Shown here: in pieces, positions 1 through 11,432 of the stretch
How positions within the stretch are numbered: the stretch's first letter is position 1
Layout of the letters: every line of letters starts with the position of its first letter
Assembly: GCF_002105535.1 (NCBI RefSeq)
Contig: NZ_CP015848.1
Location: forward strand, 556,604 to 620,603
Source of the DNA: Magnetospirillum sp. ME-1
GTDB lineage: Bacteria > Pseudomonadota > Alphaproteobacteria > Rhodospirillales > Magnetospirillaceae
Reading direction: 5' to 3'
DNA: 64,000 nt
Translations under genes and position numbers: made by a program
Notes under the pieces: generated by a model
Told to the model about the DNA's origin: nothing
What the model saw: only the letters and a program-made list of their open reading frames with translations
The model's database searches: none

Positions 1-1
1 C

Positions 2-766
2 CTGGCCGAGCAGGGCGCCACGGTGCTGCGCATCCGTCCGCCGGACCGGCCGATCATCCCCGCCTTCATCCTGGACACCGGCCACGGCAAGCTGTCCACC
101 GTGATGGACCTGAAGCGCGAGCCCGAGGCCATGCGCATGCGCGCCCTGCTGTCCGAGGCGGATATCTTCGCCCAGAACTACCGCCCCGGCGCCATCGCCC
201 GCCTGGGCTTCTCCCCCGAGGAGGCGGCCCGCATCCGCCCCGGCATCATCTGCATGTCGCTCAACTGCTATGGCCATGGCGGCCCCTGGAGCCAACGCCG
301 CGGCTGGGAACAGCTGGCCCAGGCCGCCTCGGGCATGGCGGTGGCCGATGGCACCCTGGCCGAGCCCAAGGTCAACCCGGTGATTCCCAACGATTACATC
401 ACCGGGTATCTGGCCGCCTATGGCATGGCGGTGGCGCTGCTGCGCCGGGCCACCGAGGGCGGCAGCTATCACGTCAGGGTCTCGCTGGCCCGCACCGCCA
501 TGTGGGTCCAGTCCCTGGGCCGCATCAACCCCAAGCCCGACGGCATCACCGTGCCGCCCGAAACCATCCGCGCCCTGCAGATCACCCGCGATTCACCGGA
601 AGGCCGGCTACGCTTCCTAGGGCCCGTCGCCCGCTTCAGCGAGACCAAGGCCTATTGGGAATGGGCAAGCCCGCCCATGGCGGCGCACGACCCGGTCTGG
701 CCGCTGATGCCGTCCCTGCCCGACGGGCCGGCGGTGCCGGTGGATTTCTCAGCGCCGCGGGCCTGA
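2..766 (+). CDS. CaiB/BaiF (class III) CoA-transferase family protein, 3' part
   Basis: The reading frame is already open at the left edge, so the N-terminus is missing; 254 residues are visible. Seen: the family's early block (LAEQGATVLRI, then MDLKREPEA), the NYRPGAIARLGFSPEEA block and the ICMSLNCYGHGGPW block. Class III CoA-transferases move CoA between carboxylic acids through an aspartyl-CoA intermediate. Here the segment that normally carries the catalytic Asp (VSxxDA) reads VSLARTAMW, with Arg at that place, so classical transferase chemistry is doubtful; a racemase-like or divergent activity is possible. It ends 5 bp before the convergent lipB gene. Family assignment is firm; substrate unknown. 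Confidence 0.85.
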   Translation: MAEQGATVLRIRPPDRPIIPAFILDTGHGKLSTVMDLKREPEAMRMRALLSEADIFAQNYRPGAIARLGFSPEEAARIRPGIICMSLNCYGHGGPWSQRRGWEQLAQAASGMAVADGTLAEPKVNPVIPNDYITGYLAAYGMAVALLRRATEGGSYHVRVSLARTAMWVQSLGRINPKPDGITVPPETIRALQITRDSPEGRLRFLGPVARFSETKAYWEWASPPMAAHDPVWPLMPSLPDGPAVPVDFSAPRA

Positions 767-771
767 TCCCC

Positions 772-1410
772 CTACCCTTCCCCGAACACTTCGGGAAAGG
801 TGGCCATCAGGGCGCAATCCACGTCATCCAGGGTGGGAGTGAGGCCCAGGTCCCACAGCGAGGTGACGCCGTGCTCGCGGATGCCGCAGGGCACGATGCC
901 TTCGAAATGGGACAGGTCGGGATCCACATTCAGCGCGATGCCGTGGAAGGTCACCCAGTGACGGACCCGCACGCCGATGGCGGCGATCTTGTCCTCGCGC
1001 CCCCCTCCCCGGTCCACCCAGATGCCGACACGGCCCTGGCGCCGCTCGCCCTTGACCACGAAGCGCGCCAGGGTACGGATGATCCATTCCTCGAGATTGC
1101 AGACATAGGCCCTGACGTCGGCGCCGCGCGTCTTCAAGTCCAGCAGCACATAGGCCACCCGCTGGCCGGGACCGTGATAGGTGTACTGCCCGCCGCGCCC
1201 CGCCTCATAGACCGGAAAGCGGTCGGGATCGACCAGATCCCTGGGGTCGGCGCTGGTCCCCGCCGTGTAGAGCGGCGGATGCTCCAGAAGCCACACCAGC
1301 TCGGGCGCCGTGCCGGCCCGGATGGCGGCGACCCGCTCCTCCATGGCGGCGACCGCCAGGGGATAATCGACGGGGGAATCGGAAATCCGCCACTCGACGG
1401 GAGAATTCAT
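772..1410 (-). CDS. lipB: Lipoyl(octanoyl) transferase LipB
   Basis: Transfers octanoate from acyl carrier protein to the lipoyl domains of E2 subunits and GcvH in the cytoplasm, the first step of lipoate assembly. Seen in 212 residues: [14 protein letters not shown], the [16 protein letters not shown] block, the lysine motif [11 protein letters not shown] and the catalytic cysteine in [16 protein letters not shown] chose the ATG at 1410 because the protein then begins just before the family's first conserved block. The frame stays open further upstream but would run through the tRNA-Leu gene. Length fits the family (about 210-230). Converges with the CoA-transferase-like gene on its 3' side. 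Confidence 0.95.
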   Translation of the reverse strand: MNSPVEWRISDSPVDYPLAVAAMEERVAAIRAGTAPELVWLLEHPPLYTAGTSADPRDLVDPDRFPVYEAGRGGQYTYHGPGQRVAYVLLDLKTRGADVRAYVCNLEEWIIRTLARFVVKGERRQGRVGIWVDRGGGREDKIAAIGVRVRHWVTFHGIALNVDPDLSHFEGIVPCGIREHGVTSLWDLGLTPTLDDVDCALMATFPEVFGEG

Positions 1411-1502
1411 CTGGGACTCCGGGATGCGCGCTTGATTCGGGCGAGGTGATTTGGTATTCCCCTCTCTCCTCGTTGGCAAGCCCTTCGAGGCTACCGGAAA
1501 AC

Positions 1503-1589
1503 GCGGCCATGGCGGAACTGGTAGACGCGCAAGCTTGAGGTGCTTGTGGGGTAACACCCGTGGAAGTTCGAGTCTTCTTGGCCGCACCA
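1503..1589 (+). tRNA. tRNA-Leu (anticodon GAG)
   Basis: An 87-nt class II tRNA. Acceptor arms GCGGCCA and TGGCCGC pair and the CCA end is encoded. The anticodon stem CAAGC/GCTTG encloses loop TTGAGGT, giving anticodon GAG. A long variable arm follows (TGGGGTAACACCC), then a T-arm around GTTCGAGTC. A GC-rich hairpin terminator lies 11 bp downstream. Confidence 0.97.
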
Positions 1590-1600
1590 TCCTTTACCAT

Positions 1601-1630
1601 CAAGCCCGCCGGCCATCCCGGCGGGCTTGG
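1601..1630 (+). terminator. Rho-independent-like terminator after tRNA-Leu
   Basis: Stem CAAGCCCGCCGG / CCGGCGGGCTTGG with a short CAT-containing loop, followed by TCGTTT. It lies immediately downstream of tRNA-Leu. Confidence 0.75.
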
Positions 1631-1811
1631 TCGTTTCAGGCCATTCACGCAATTTTATAACCCGGCCCGGACGCAGTGGTCATACCGCCATACCATTGCA
1701 TTTCCTGTGGTTTTCCGAAATTCACCCCATCGGAGGCTTTGCTCTGCCGCCTCAAGCGGGTATGGTATCGCCCCCATAGTGAAATAACGTTACGTCAAAG
1801 GTCCCCGTTCC

Positions 1812-4100
1812 ATGAGCATGTCCGACGAGTTGCGCGACGCGGCGCTGGAATACCACCGCCTGCCCACCCCCGGTAAGATCAGCGTCACCCCCACCAAGCC
1901 GCTGGCCACCCAGCGCGACCTGGCGCTGGCCTATTCGCCGGGCGTGGCCGCCGCCTGCGAACTGATCGTCGCCGACGAGGACAGCGCCGCCGACGTGACG
2001 GCGCGCGGCAACCTGGTGGCCGTGGTGACCAACGGCACCGCCGTGCTGGGTCTCGGCCCCATCGGCCCGCTGGCCGCCAAGCCGGTGATGGAGGGCAAGG
2101 GCGTCCTGTTCAAGAAGTTCGCCGGCATCGACGTGTTCGACATGGAACTGGCCGAACTGGACCCCGACAAGCTGGTGGACATCATCGCCGCCATGGAGCC
2201 CACCTTCGGCGCCATCAACCTGGAAGACATCAAGGCCCCCGAGTGCTTCGAGGTGGAGCGCAAGCTGCAGGAGCGGGTGAAGATTCCGGTGATGCACGAC
2301 GACCAGCACGGCACCGCCATCGTGGTGGGCGCCGCCATGGTCAACGCCCTGCGGGTGGTGGGCAAGAATATCGGCGACGTCAAGCTGGTGGCCTCGGGCG
2401 CCGGCGCCGCCGCCCTGGCCTGCCTCAACCTGCTGTGCAAGCTGGGCGTCAAGCGCGAGAACGTCTGGGTCACCGACATCAAGGGCGTGGTCTACGAGGG
2501 CCGCACCGAACTGATGGACGAGTACAAGTCGGTCTACGCCAAGAAGACCGACATGCGGACGCTCGCCGAGGTCATCGAGGGCGCCGACATCTTCCTGGGT
2601 CTGTCGGCGCCGCGCGTGCTGACCGGCGAGATGGTCGACAAGATGGCGCAAAAGCCCATCGTCTTCGCCCTGGCCAACCCCACCCCGGAAATCCTGCCCG
2701 ACGAGGTCAAGTCGGTGCGCCCCGACGCCATCATCGCCACGGGCCGCTCGGATTATCCCAACCAGGTCAACAACGTCCTGGTCTTCCCCTACATCTTCCG
2801 CGGCGCCCTGGACGTGGGCGCCACCGAGATCAACGACGCCATGAAGCTGGCCTGCGTCTATGCGCTCGCCAACCTCGCCATGGCCGAGTCGGACGAGCGG
2901 GTGCGCGCCGCCTACGGCACCGCGCCCTTGACCTTCGGCCCCGAATACCTGATCCCCAAGCCGTTCGATTCCCGCCTGATCCTGAAGATCGCCCCGGCGG
3001 TTGCCAAGGCGGCCATGGAATCCGGCGTGGCGCGCCGCCCCATCATCGATTTCGACGTCTACATGGACCGGCTGAACCAGTTCGTGTTCCGCTCCGGCCT
3101 GGTGATGAAGCCGGTGTTCGACCGGGCGCGCCAGGACATGCGCCGCGTCGTCTATTGCGAGGGCGAAGGCCGCCGGGTGCTGCACGCCGTGCAGACCGTG
3201 GTGGACGAAGGTCTGGCCCGGCCCGTGCTGATCGGCCGGCGCGAGGTGGTGGAGAAGCGCATCCAGGACCTGGACCTGCGGCTTCGCATCGACGCCGATT
3301 TCGATCTGTGCGACCCCGACGACGATCCGCGCTTCAACGAGTACTGGCGCCTGTACCACTCCATCATGGAGCGCCAGGGCGTCAGCCCCGAATACGCGCG
3401 GACCGTGGTGCGCACCCGCAACACGGTGATCGGCACCCTGATGCTGAAGCGCAAGGAAGTGGACGCCATGGTCTGCGGCACCATCGGCCGCTACGACAAG
3501 CATCTGTCCCACATCCTCAACGTCATCGGCACCCGCGACGGCGTCAAGGTGCCGGCGGCCATGAACCTGTTGATCATGCCGGCCGGCACCTTCTTCATCT
3601 GCGACACCTACGTGACGCCGGAACCGACGCCGGAACAGATCTGTGACATGACCCTGCTGGCCTCGGAAGAGGTTCGGCGCTTCGGCATCGAGCCCAAGGT
3701 CGCCTTCCTGTCGCATGCCAATTTCGGCAACCGCTCCACCGCCTCGGCCCAGCGCCAGCGCGATGCCCTGGCCCTGCTGCGGGAAAAAGCCCCCTATCTG
3801 GAGGCCGAGGGCGAGATGCACGGCGACGCCGCCCTGTCCGAGGAAATCCGCACCCGCATCTTCCCCAATTCCAAGCTGAAGGGCGCGGCCAACCTGCTGG
3901 TCATGCCGACGCTGGACGCCGCCAACATCTCGTTCAACCTGCTGAAGGTGGCGGGCGATGCGCTCTCGGTGGGACCGATCCTGATGGGCATCGCCCAGCC
4001 GGCTCACATCCTCACGCCGTCAGCCACCGTGCGCAACATCGTCAACATCACCGCGCTGGCGGCGGTGGACGCCCAGATGTACGCGGGTAGAACGCGGTAG
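1812..4100 (+). CDS. maeB: NADP-dependent malic enzyme with phosphotransacetylase-like C-terminal domain
   Basis: Oxidatively decarboxylates malate to pyruvate with NADP+, feeding NADPH and gluconeogenic or acetyl-CoA metabolism. The 762-residue length is that of the fused MaeB type. The N-terminal malic domain (about 1-160) contains the [11 protein letters not shown] and [18 protein letters not shown] blocks and the metal-binding segment [12 protein letters not shown]...NLEDI. An NAD-binding domain follows ([16 protein letters not shown]), and from about 430 a phosphate acetyl/butyryl-transferase-like domain ([20 protein letters not shown]), thought to be regulatory in this family. Start at the first ATG, with AAAGG about 10 bp upstream. 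Monocistronic: tRNA terminator before, strong terminator after. Confidence 0.95.
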   Translation: MSMSDELRDAALEYHRLPTPGKISVTPTKPLATQRDLALAYSPGVAAACELIVADEDSAADVTARGNLVAVVTNGTAVLGLGPIGPLAAKPVMEGKGVLFKKFAGIDVFDMELAELDPDKLVDIIAAMEPTFGAINLEDIKAPECFEVERKLQERVKIPVMHDDQHGTAIVVGAAMVNALRVVGKNIGDVKLVASGAGAAALACLNLLCKLGVKRENVWVTDIKGVVYEGRTELMDEYKSVYAKKTDMRTLAEVIEGADIFLGLSAPRVLTGEMVDKMAQKPIVFALANPTPEILPDEVKSVRPDAIIATGRSDYPNQVNNVLVFPYIFRGALDVGATEINDAMKLACVYALANLAMAESDERVRAAYGTAPLTFGPEYLIPKPFDSRLILKIAPAVAKAAMESGVARRPIIDFDVYMDRLNQFVFRSGLVMKPVFDRARQDMRRVVYCEGEGRRVLHAVQTVVDEGLARPVLIGRREVVEKRIQDLDLRLRIDADFDLCDPDDDPRFNEYWRLYHSIMERQGVSPEYARTVVRTRNTVIGTLMLKRKEVDAMVCGTIGRYDKHLSHILNVIGTRDGVKVPAAMNLLIMPAGTFFICDTYVTPEPTPEQICDMTLLASEEVRRFGIEPKVAFLSHANFGNRSTASAQRQRDALALLREKAPYLEAEGEMHGDAALSEEIRTRIFPNSKLKGAANLLVMPTLDAANISFNLLKVAGDALSVGPILMGIAQPAHILTPSATVRNIVNITALAAVDAQMYAGRTR

Positions 4101-4129
4101 TCAGCTTCCCACCAGGGAATTGTGCGATG

Positions 4130-4174
4130 ATGGCCCCGGGCGCTTCCAACGAAGCGTCCGGGGCCATTCTTTTT
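4130..4174 (+). terminator. Rho-independent terminator of maeB
   Basis: Near-perfect hairpin with arms ATGGCCCCGG-GCGCTTC and GAAGCG-TCCGGGGCCAT around a CAAC loop, followed by TCTTTTT. It sits 29 bp after the maeB stop and ends just before the ribosome-binding site of the next gene. Confidence 0.9.
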
Positions 4175-4188
4175 GGAAGGACCGGCGC

Positions 4189-4956
4189 ATGCGGTTTTCC
4201 CGACTCCTGCTTGCCCTTGCCCTGATCCTGGCATCGCCCGGCCCGGCCGGGGCCGAAGTGATCGCCGTTCCGACAGGGGATGGCTCGGATGCTGCGACCC
4301 AGACGTTCCTTTGGGAATCTCCGCAGGCCAAGGCCGTGCTTGTCATGATCCCCGGCGGCGAAGGCCATATCGGATTGCAGCCGGACCGGACAAGCCTGGG
4401 CGGCTTCTACGGCAAGACCTTCGGGCCCCTTGCCGATTCCGCGCTGACCTCCGGCCAACTGCACGTTGTCATCTTCGACAACCCCTATGCCTTGCCGACG
4501 GATCGCACCTTCCCCGTCTCGCGTCTCAGCGGCGACCATCAGCAGCGAATCGAAAGCGTGGTCCGCTTCTACCATCAGCGCTTCGGCAAGCCGGTCTGGC
4601 TGTTCGGCCACAGTAACGGGGCCATCAGCGTCGCCGAATTCCTTCGCACCCGACGGGAATTGGTGGCCGGTGCCGTCTTCAGTTCATCGCGTGTGGGAGT
4701 GAAGGTCAGTGCCGACGTGGGGCTCCCCATCCTGTTCCTGCACCACCGCCAGGATAGCTGTTCCAAGGCCGATCCCGCCGGCGACATCGACCTCCACCAG
4801 TCCTTGCGTGCGGGGGGCAAGACGGACGTGGATTTCGTCTGGGTCGAGGGCGGCACGGCGGGACGGGGCGATCCCTGTCACGCGGGCTATCACATGTACA
4901 ATGAGAGCGAGGAGGCGGCCTATCGGGCGGTGGACCGGTTCATCGCCGCCCACTGA
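4189..4956 (+). CDS. Secreted alpha/beta-hydrolase-fold protein
   Basis: 255 residues. The N-terminus is a typical Sec signal peptide (MRFSRLLLALALILASPGPAGA, cleavage near residue 22), so it should act in the periplasm. An alpha/beta-hydrolase nucleophile elbow is visible as LFGHSNGA, with a candidate acid in HHRQDSC and a C-terminal histidine in the HAGYHMYN region. The start was set at ATG 4189, which has GGAAGG upstream and gives the signal peptide; an in-frame ATG at 4120 lies ahead of the terminator hairpin and was discarded. Substrate not inferable. Converges with the pse genes. Confidence 0.75.
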   Translation: MRFSRLLLALALILASPGPAGAEVIAVPTGDGSDAATQTFLWESPQAKAVLVMIPGGEGHIGLQPDRTSLGGFYGKTFGPLADSALTSGQLHVVIFDNPYALPTDRTFPVSRLSGDHQQRIESVVRFYHQRFGKPVWLFGHSNGAISVAEFLRTRRELVAGAVFSSSRVGVKVSADVGLPILFLHHRQDSCSKADPAGDIDLHQSLRAGGKTDVDFVWVEGGTAGRGDPCHAGYHMYNESEEAAYRAVDRFIAAH

Positions 4957-4965
4957 CGCCGCCGC

Positions 4966-5708
4966 TCAATCTGCCTTGACCGGCTTGCCGCCCGCCCGCA
5001 TGCCCCGGCGCACGGCGTTGATCTCGGCCAAGGCCGGTTCCGCGGCCAGAACCGACAGCACCCGCTCGGTCGATACGATTTCCGGCGGCAATCGGGCGAA
5101 CAGCGCGACCAGGAAGTCGTAATCCTCGGGATAGTCCACCGTCCACCGGCATTCATGGGACAGGTCCCCGTGAGGACAGGCGATATTGCCACGCTTCAGA
5201 TGGGGCGCGCGACGCAGCCAGGGAGTGGCGTGCTCGCGGTCAAAGGGATCCGTGGCCCGTTCGTCTGCCTCGACCAGGGCCTTGACGGAGAACACCTCGG
5301 CGTCCAGACCGTGCGGCCAGGAATGAGGCATGTTGTTGCAGCAATAATCCAGTCCCTCGGCCTTGAGCTTGGCCAGAAGGCGACCGCATAACTCGGGGTC
5401 AACCAGGGGACAGTCGCTGGTCACACGCATGGCGATGTCGGCCCCGGCCAGTTCGGCAGCGATGCGGTGGCGCTTCAAGACATCGTCGGACGGCCCACGC
5501 GCCACCAGGGCGCCGCAGCGCTCCGCCTCGTCGACCACGGGCTGCTCGGAATCGCCGTAGGGAACGGCGCAGACCACCTTGTCGATTCCGGGAATGGCGG
5601 CACAGCGGCGCAGGCACTGGGCGAGCGCCGTCATGCCGCCCAACGGCATCAGAATCTTGCCGGGAAGGCGGGTCGACCCCATGCGGGCCTGGACGATCAT
5701 TGCGGTGG

Positions 5709-5712
<4 letters not shown>
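4966..5712 (-). CDS. pseF: Cytidylyltransferase, SpsF/PseF type (CMP-pseudaminic acid synthetase candidate)
   Basis: 248 residues of the nucleotidyltransferase fold with the signature IVQARMGSTRLPGKIL at the N-terminus and the DCPLVDPEL metal/nucleotide block. Expected role: activate pseudaminic acid with CTP to CMP-Pse, the donor for flagellin or surface glycosylation. I chose the GTG at 5712, whose GTGA overlaps the pseC stop and gives the N-terminus (V)TTAMIVQ usual for this family; ATG 5700 is an alternative. Last gene of the leftward pseB-pseC-pseF operon. The family also includes spore-coat SpsF proteins, so the exact sugar rests on context. Confidence 0.8.
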
Positions 5713-8038
<2,326 letters not shown>

Positions 8039-8076
8039 CTATACTTTCACCGACACTGTCCCAGGACACCCGGCCC

Positions 8077-9066
8077 GTGACCAAGCCCACGATCCTGTTC
8101 CGCTGCGACGCCACGGTGGCCATCGGCACCGGCCACGTCATGCGCTGCCTGACCCTGGCCGACGAGATGAGCGGGCGGGGCGCCGAATGCGTCTTCGTCT
8201 CGGCGGCCGGAACGCAGGATCTGGTCCCCGCCCTGCCCTATCCCGTTTTGCCACCGGAAAAGCTGCCCTATGGCGCCGCCCTGGCCGTCATCGACCATTA
8301 CGGCCTGGATGCCGCCTACGAGGCGCTGGTGCGCAGCCAGACCAGCGCGGTGATGGCCATCGACGACCTGCCCAACCGCCGCCATCACTGCGACCTGCTG
8401 CTGGACCAGACCCATGGCCGTGTGCCTGAGGAGTACCGGGGACTGGTTCCCGTCACCTGCATCACCCTGGCCGGAGCCGGCTACGCCCTGCTGCGTCCCC
8501 AATTCGCGGCCGCCCGCGAGGCGTCGCTGGCGCGCAGGGACGGCGGCCTGAAGCGCCTGCTGATCACCCTGGGCGGCACCGATCCCGACGACGTCACCGG
8601 CCGGGTACTGGATGCCGTCGCCGAGGCCGGACCGGATCTGGCGGTGGACGTGGTGATGGGGGCCAAGGCCCCGCACCTGGACGCGGTGCGCGCCAAGGCG
8701 GCGGCCATGAAGAAGACGCAGGTTCTGGTGGGGGTGAGCGACATGGCCGGGCTGATGGCGGAAGCCGACCTCGCCATCGGCGCCGCCGGGACCACCACCT
8801 GGGAGCGCTGCTGCCTGGGGCTGCCCTCCCTGATGCTGGTCATCGCCGACAACCAGAAGGACATCGCCCGGCTGGTCATCCAGTCGGGCGCCGCGCTGGC
8901 CGCCGCCCCCGACACCATCGCCGGGCAATTGCGCGGCCTGGCCGCCGATCCGGCCGCCCTGCAATCCCTCTCCCGTTGCGCCGCCGCCTTGTGCGACGGC
9001 CGGGGCGCGGCGCGCATCGCCGATGCCCTGATCCGCCTTCCCTCGCTGAAAGAGCTGCGCCGATGA
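8077..9066 (+). CDS. pseG: UDP-2,4-diacetamido-2,4,6-trideoxy-beta-L-altropyranose hydrolase
   Basis: 329-residue GT-B-fold hydrolase that removes UDP from the diacetamido sugar before condensation with PEP. Seen: the N-terminal glycine/histidine block RCDATVAIGTGHVMRC with the proposed catalytic His, LLITLGGTDPDD in the middle and the nucleotide-binding IGAAGTTTWERCCLGLPSL near residue 245. Start GTG at 8077, matching the family N-terminus. It is not fused to a PseH acetyltransferase, as some homologues are. The stop overlaps the pseI start (ATGA). Confidence 0.9.
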   Translation: MTKPTILFRCDATVAIGTGHVMRCLTLADEMSGRGAECVFVSAAGTQDLVPALPYPVLPPEKLPYGAALAVIDHYGLDAAYEALVRSQTSAVMAIDDLPNRRHHCDLLLDQTHGRVPEEYRGLVPVTCITLAGAGYALLRPQFAAAREASLARRDGGLKRLLITLGGTDPDDVTGRVLDAVAEAGPDLAVDVVMGAKAPHLDAVRAKAAAMKKTQVLVGVSDMAGLMAEADLAIGAAGTTTWERCCLGLPSLMLVIADNQKDIARLVIQSGAALAAAPDTIAGQLRGLAADPAALQSLSRCAAALCDGRGAARIADALIRLPSLKELRR

Positions 9067-10109
9067 CCGACATTTCCATCGCCGGCCGGGCCATCGGCCC
9101 CGACCACCCCCCCTTCATCATCGCCGAGATGAGCGCCAACCATAACGGCGACCTGGGCCGCGCCCTGGACCTGCTGGAGGCGGCGGCCAAGGCGGGGGCC
9201 GACGCGGTGAAGCTGCAGACCCTGAAGCCCGACGCCATCACCATCGATTGCGACCGCCCCGATTTCGTCATCGAGGGCGGCCCCTGGGGCGGACGCAAGC
9301 TCTATGACCTGTATGCCGAGGCCCAGACCCCCTGGGACTGGCACCCCAAGCTGTTCGAGCGCGGCAAGGAACTGGGGCTGATCGTCTTTTCCTCGCCCTT
9401 CGACAAGGCGGCGGTGGACTTCCTGGCCGGTCTCGACGCTCCCGCCTTCAAGATCGCCAGCTTCGAGATGGCCGATCCCGGCCTGGTGTCCCACGCGGCG
9501 TCCAAGGGCAAGCCGATCATCGTGTCCACCGGCATGGCCGGATTGGGCGACATCGCCGCCACGGTGGAGACGGTGCGCCGGGCGGGAAACGGCGAGCTGG
9601 TGCTGCTTCACTGCATCAGCTCGTACCCCGCCCCCACCGAGGACGCCAATCTCGCCACCATCCCCCACATGGCCCAGGCCTTCGGCGTGCCGGTGGGTCT
9701 GTCGGACCACACCCAGGGCACGGCGGTGGCGGTGGCGGCGGTGGCGCTGGGCGCCTGCGTCATCGAGAAGCATTTCACGCTCAGGCGCGCCGATGGCGGC
9801 CTGGATTCCCACTTCTCGCTGGAGCCGGACGAGCTGGCCCAGCTGGTGCGGGATTGCCGCGCCGCCTGGGTGGCGCGCGGGCGCATCTCCTACGCCCTGG
9901 CCGATTGCGAGCAGGGCTCCAAGGTGTTCCGCCGCTCGCTCTATGTGGTGGAAGACCTCCACCCCGGCGACGTCATCACCGAGAACAAGGTGCGCTCCAT
10001 CCGCCCCGGCTATGGGCTGGAGCCGAAATTCCTGCCCGAGATCCTGGGCCGCAAGGCGCGAAAGACGGTGCCGCGCGGCACCGCCTTCGACTGGTCGATG
10101 ATCGAATAG
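9063..10109 (+). CDS. pseI: Pseudaminic acid synthase
   Basis: 348 residues. Condenses the hydrolysed 6-deoxy-AltdiNAc with phosphoenolpyruvate to give pseudaminic acid. NeuB-type TIM barrel with FIIAEMSANHNGDL, ADAVKLQTLKPDAIT, the KIASFEM block, IVSTGMAGL, GLSDHTQGTAVAVAAVALGA and EKHFTL. A SAF (antifreeze-like) domain follows from about 285 (SLYVVEDLHPGDVITENKVRSIRPG). ATG overlaps the pseG stop. The pathway enzymes PseB, C, F, G and I are all here; PseH is not. Confidence 0.93.
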   Translation: MTDISIAGRAIGPDHPPFIIAEMSANHNGDLGRALDLLEAAAKAGADAVKLQTLKPDAITIDCDRPDFVIEGGPWGGRKLYDLYAEAQTPWDWHPKLFERGKELGLIVFSSPFDKAAVDFLAGLDAPAFKIASFEMADPGLVSHAASKGKPIIVSTGMAGLGDIAATVETVRRAGNGELVLLHCISSYPAPTEDANLATIPHMAQAFGVPVGLSDHTQGTAVAVAAVALGACVIEKHFTLRRADGGLDSHFSLEPDELAQLVRDCRAAWVARGRISYALADCEQGSKVFRRSLYVVEDLHPGDVITENKVRSIRPGYGLEPKFLPEILGRKARKTVPRGTAFDWSMIE

Positions 10110-10124
10110 GATGCGGGCGGCGGC

Positions 10125-10385
10125 CTATTTCCTGTCTGCGCCGGGAACTGCCGCGGCCGGTCCCGCAGGAGCGGCCTCCTTGCGCAACTCCTCGCTGACC
10201 ACGGGCTTCGCATCCGCCGTCGGAGCGTTTCCGGCCTGCGTCCCCTGGGTCGCGTTCTGATTGGTGGCCCCCGTCGTGGTGCGGACGGCATTCTCGGTAA
10301 GGGTCCGGCTGACATTGCCCATGGGCGACTGGGCGTAGGCCGTGCCGGCGCCCAGCAACAGCACCGCCAGAATCATCAGGCGCAT
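10125..10385 (-). CDS. Small secreted protein of unknown function
   Basis: 86 residues; start ATG 10385 with AGGAG 7 bp upstream. A clear Sec signal peptide (MRLMILAVLLLGAGTAYA) is followed by a low-complexity Thr/Asn/Ala/Pro-rich mature part with no recognisable domain. Probably periplasmic or envelope-attached. Downstream of, and possibly co-transcribed with, the transglutaminase-like gene at 10417-11301 (31 bp apart). Confidence 0.6.
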   Translation of the reverse strand: MRLMILAVLLLGAGTAYAQSPMGNVSRTLTENAVRTTTGATNQNATQGTQAGNAPTADAKPVVSEELRKEAAPAGPAAAVPGADRK

Positions 10386-10416
10386 TTCACTCTCCTGTTC
10401 AAGCTCGCCCGCCCCG

Positions 10417-11301
10417 TCACTCGCCAGGCGCCATGCCGAAGCGTTGCGCAAGAAACTGGCGGGCGCTTTCGACCGTCGGCGCCCACAGAACCTCCAGCGG
10501 ATGGGTATAGTCCGGATCGGGCAGAATGGTCGCGAAACAGGTCTTGTCCGTATAATATCGTTGGCCATGGGCGGCATTCAACGCCTCCATGGCCGAGGGG
10601 TCGGCCAGCAGGTCCAGCAGCCCCCCCGCCGGGGTGCGGGAGATGCCTCCCGGCACGATTCCCTGGCCCAGCAAGCCTTCCAGCAGGACCCACCGCCGCA
10701 GTTCGGGCGAGAAGACTTCCATGGTGACGTGGTCGGCCCGCCCCAGACGCTCGGGACCGGTGGCGAGCAGCAGCACGCGGGTTCGATATCCCGCCCGATT
10801 CAGCAGGATGGACAAAGCCAGCGCCACATCGCCGCAGGCGGTGTTCCGGGCCGCCAGATTGACCAGCACATCGGACTCGGACAGCGCGGTCAGGGCCGGC
10901 GGCGATGCGCCGTTGCGCAGATGCTCGCCATGGACCAGACGCAGCAGCGCCACAACGCCTCCATCAGCGCCCAAGCGTCGGGCGCGGGCCTCCAGGCGGC
11001 GTCCGGCCTGTCTTTCCTCGGGGCTTGCCGGCCGCCCCGCCCCGTCCGAACGGATCAGGAAAGTGTCGCTCCCGCCATAGGCGGGTGAATGGGCCATGTC
11101 CATGGAAAAAGGCGTATATCCCCAGGCCAGGAATGCCTGCTTCGCGCCGTCGTGAAGAATCGGGCGGGGCAGCCGAATCACATCGGCTGGTTCGGCCCGC
11201 AAGCGGCCAACGGACAGCGCCATGCAGGCCGCGAGCCCCACCAGTACCGAGCGACGGGATGGGGTGAGGCGGGAAGCTCCTGCACCGACTGTGGCCAACA
11301 T
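10417..11301 (-). CDS. Exported transglutaminase-like (papain-fold) protein
   Basis: 294 residues. The N-terminal SRRSVLVGLAACMAL is a hydrophobic export signal with twin arginines, so Tat or Sec export. The central region has the transglutaminase-core layout: a Cys in NTACGDVALALSILLNRAGY followed by a His in ADHVTMEVFS and acidic/aromatic residues in the RRWVLLEG stretch. Such domains act as cysteine peptidases or amide-forming enzymes on cell-envelope or peptidyl substrates; the reaction here is unknown. ATG 11301 was chosen because it directly precedes the signal; an upstream GTG at 11367 would overlap the inverted repeat. Confidence 0.6.
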   Translation of the reverse strand: MLATVGAGASRLTPSRRSVLVGLAACMALSVGRLRAEPADVIRLPRPILHDGAKQAFLAWGYTPFSMDMAHSPAYGGSDTFLIRSDGAGRPASPEERQAGRRLEARARRLGADGGVVALLRLVHGEHLRNGASPPALTALSESDVLVNLAARNTACGDVALALSILLNRAGYRTRVLLLATGPERLGRADHVTMEVFSPELRRWVLLEGLLGQGIVPGGISRTPAGGLLDLLADPSAMEALNAAHGQRYYTDKTCFATILPDPDYTHPLEVLWAPTVESARQFLAQRFGMAPGE

Positions 11302-11347
11302 GCAACACCCACTTGGTATGTTCAGGCGATATATGCAGGGGGCGGAA

Positions 11348-11369
11348 CGGTGAACTTGCCCGTTCACCG
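11348..11369. promoter_or_regulatory. Perfect inverted repeat in a divergent promoter region (operator candidate)
   Basis: CGGTGAAC-TTGCCC-GTTCACCG: 8-bp arms around a 6-bp spacer, in the 131-bp gap between the leftward transglutaminase-like gene and the rightward beta-barrel gene. Typical of a dimeric regulator's site; no regulator can be named. Confidence 0.4.
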
Positions 11370-11432
11370 GCAGCGTGGTAGCAGGTAACCATGTGTTTAT
11401 CCATCAGATAGAGATCAGTGAAGGGGGATCGC

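Noticed and set aside
1411..1590. N-terminal extension of LipB
   Set aside because: Would be read through the antisense of tRNA-Leu; conserved LipB begins after the ATG at 1410.
1752..4007. Long open frame on the minus strand opposite maeB
   Set aside because: High-GC antisense shadow: His/Gly/Gln-rich, no family resemblance, fully covered by a certain gene on the other strand.
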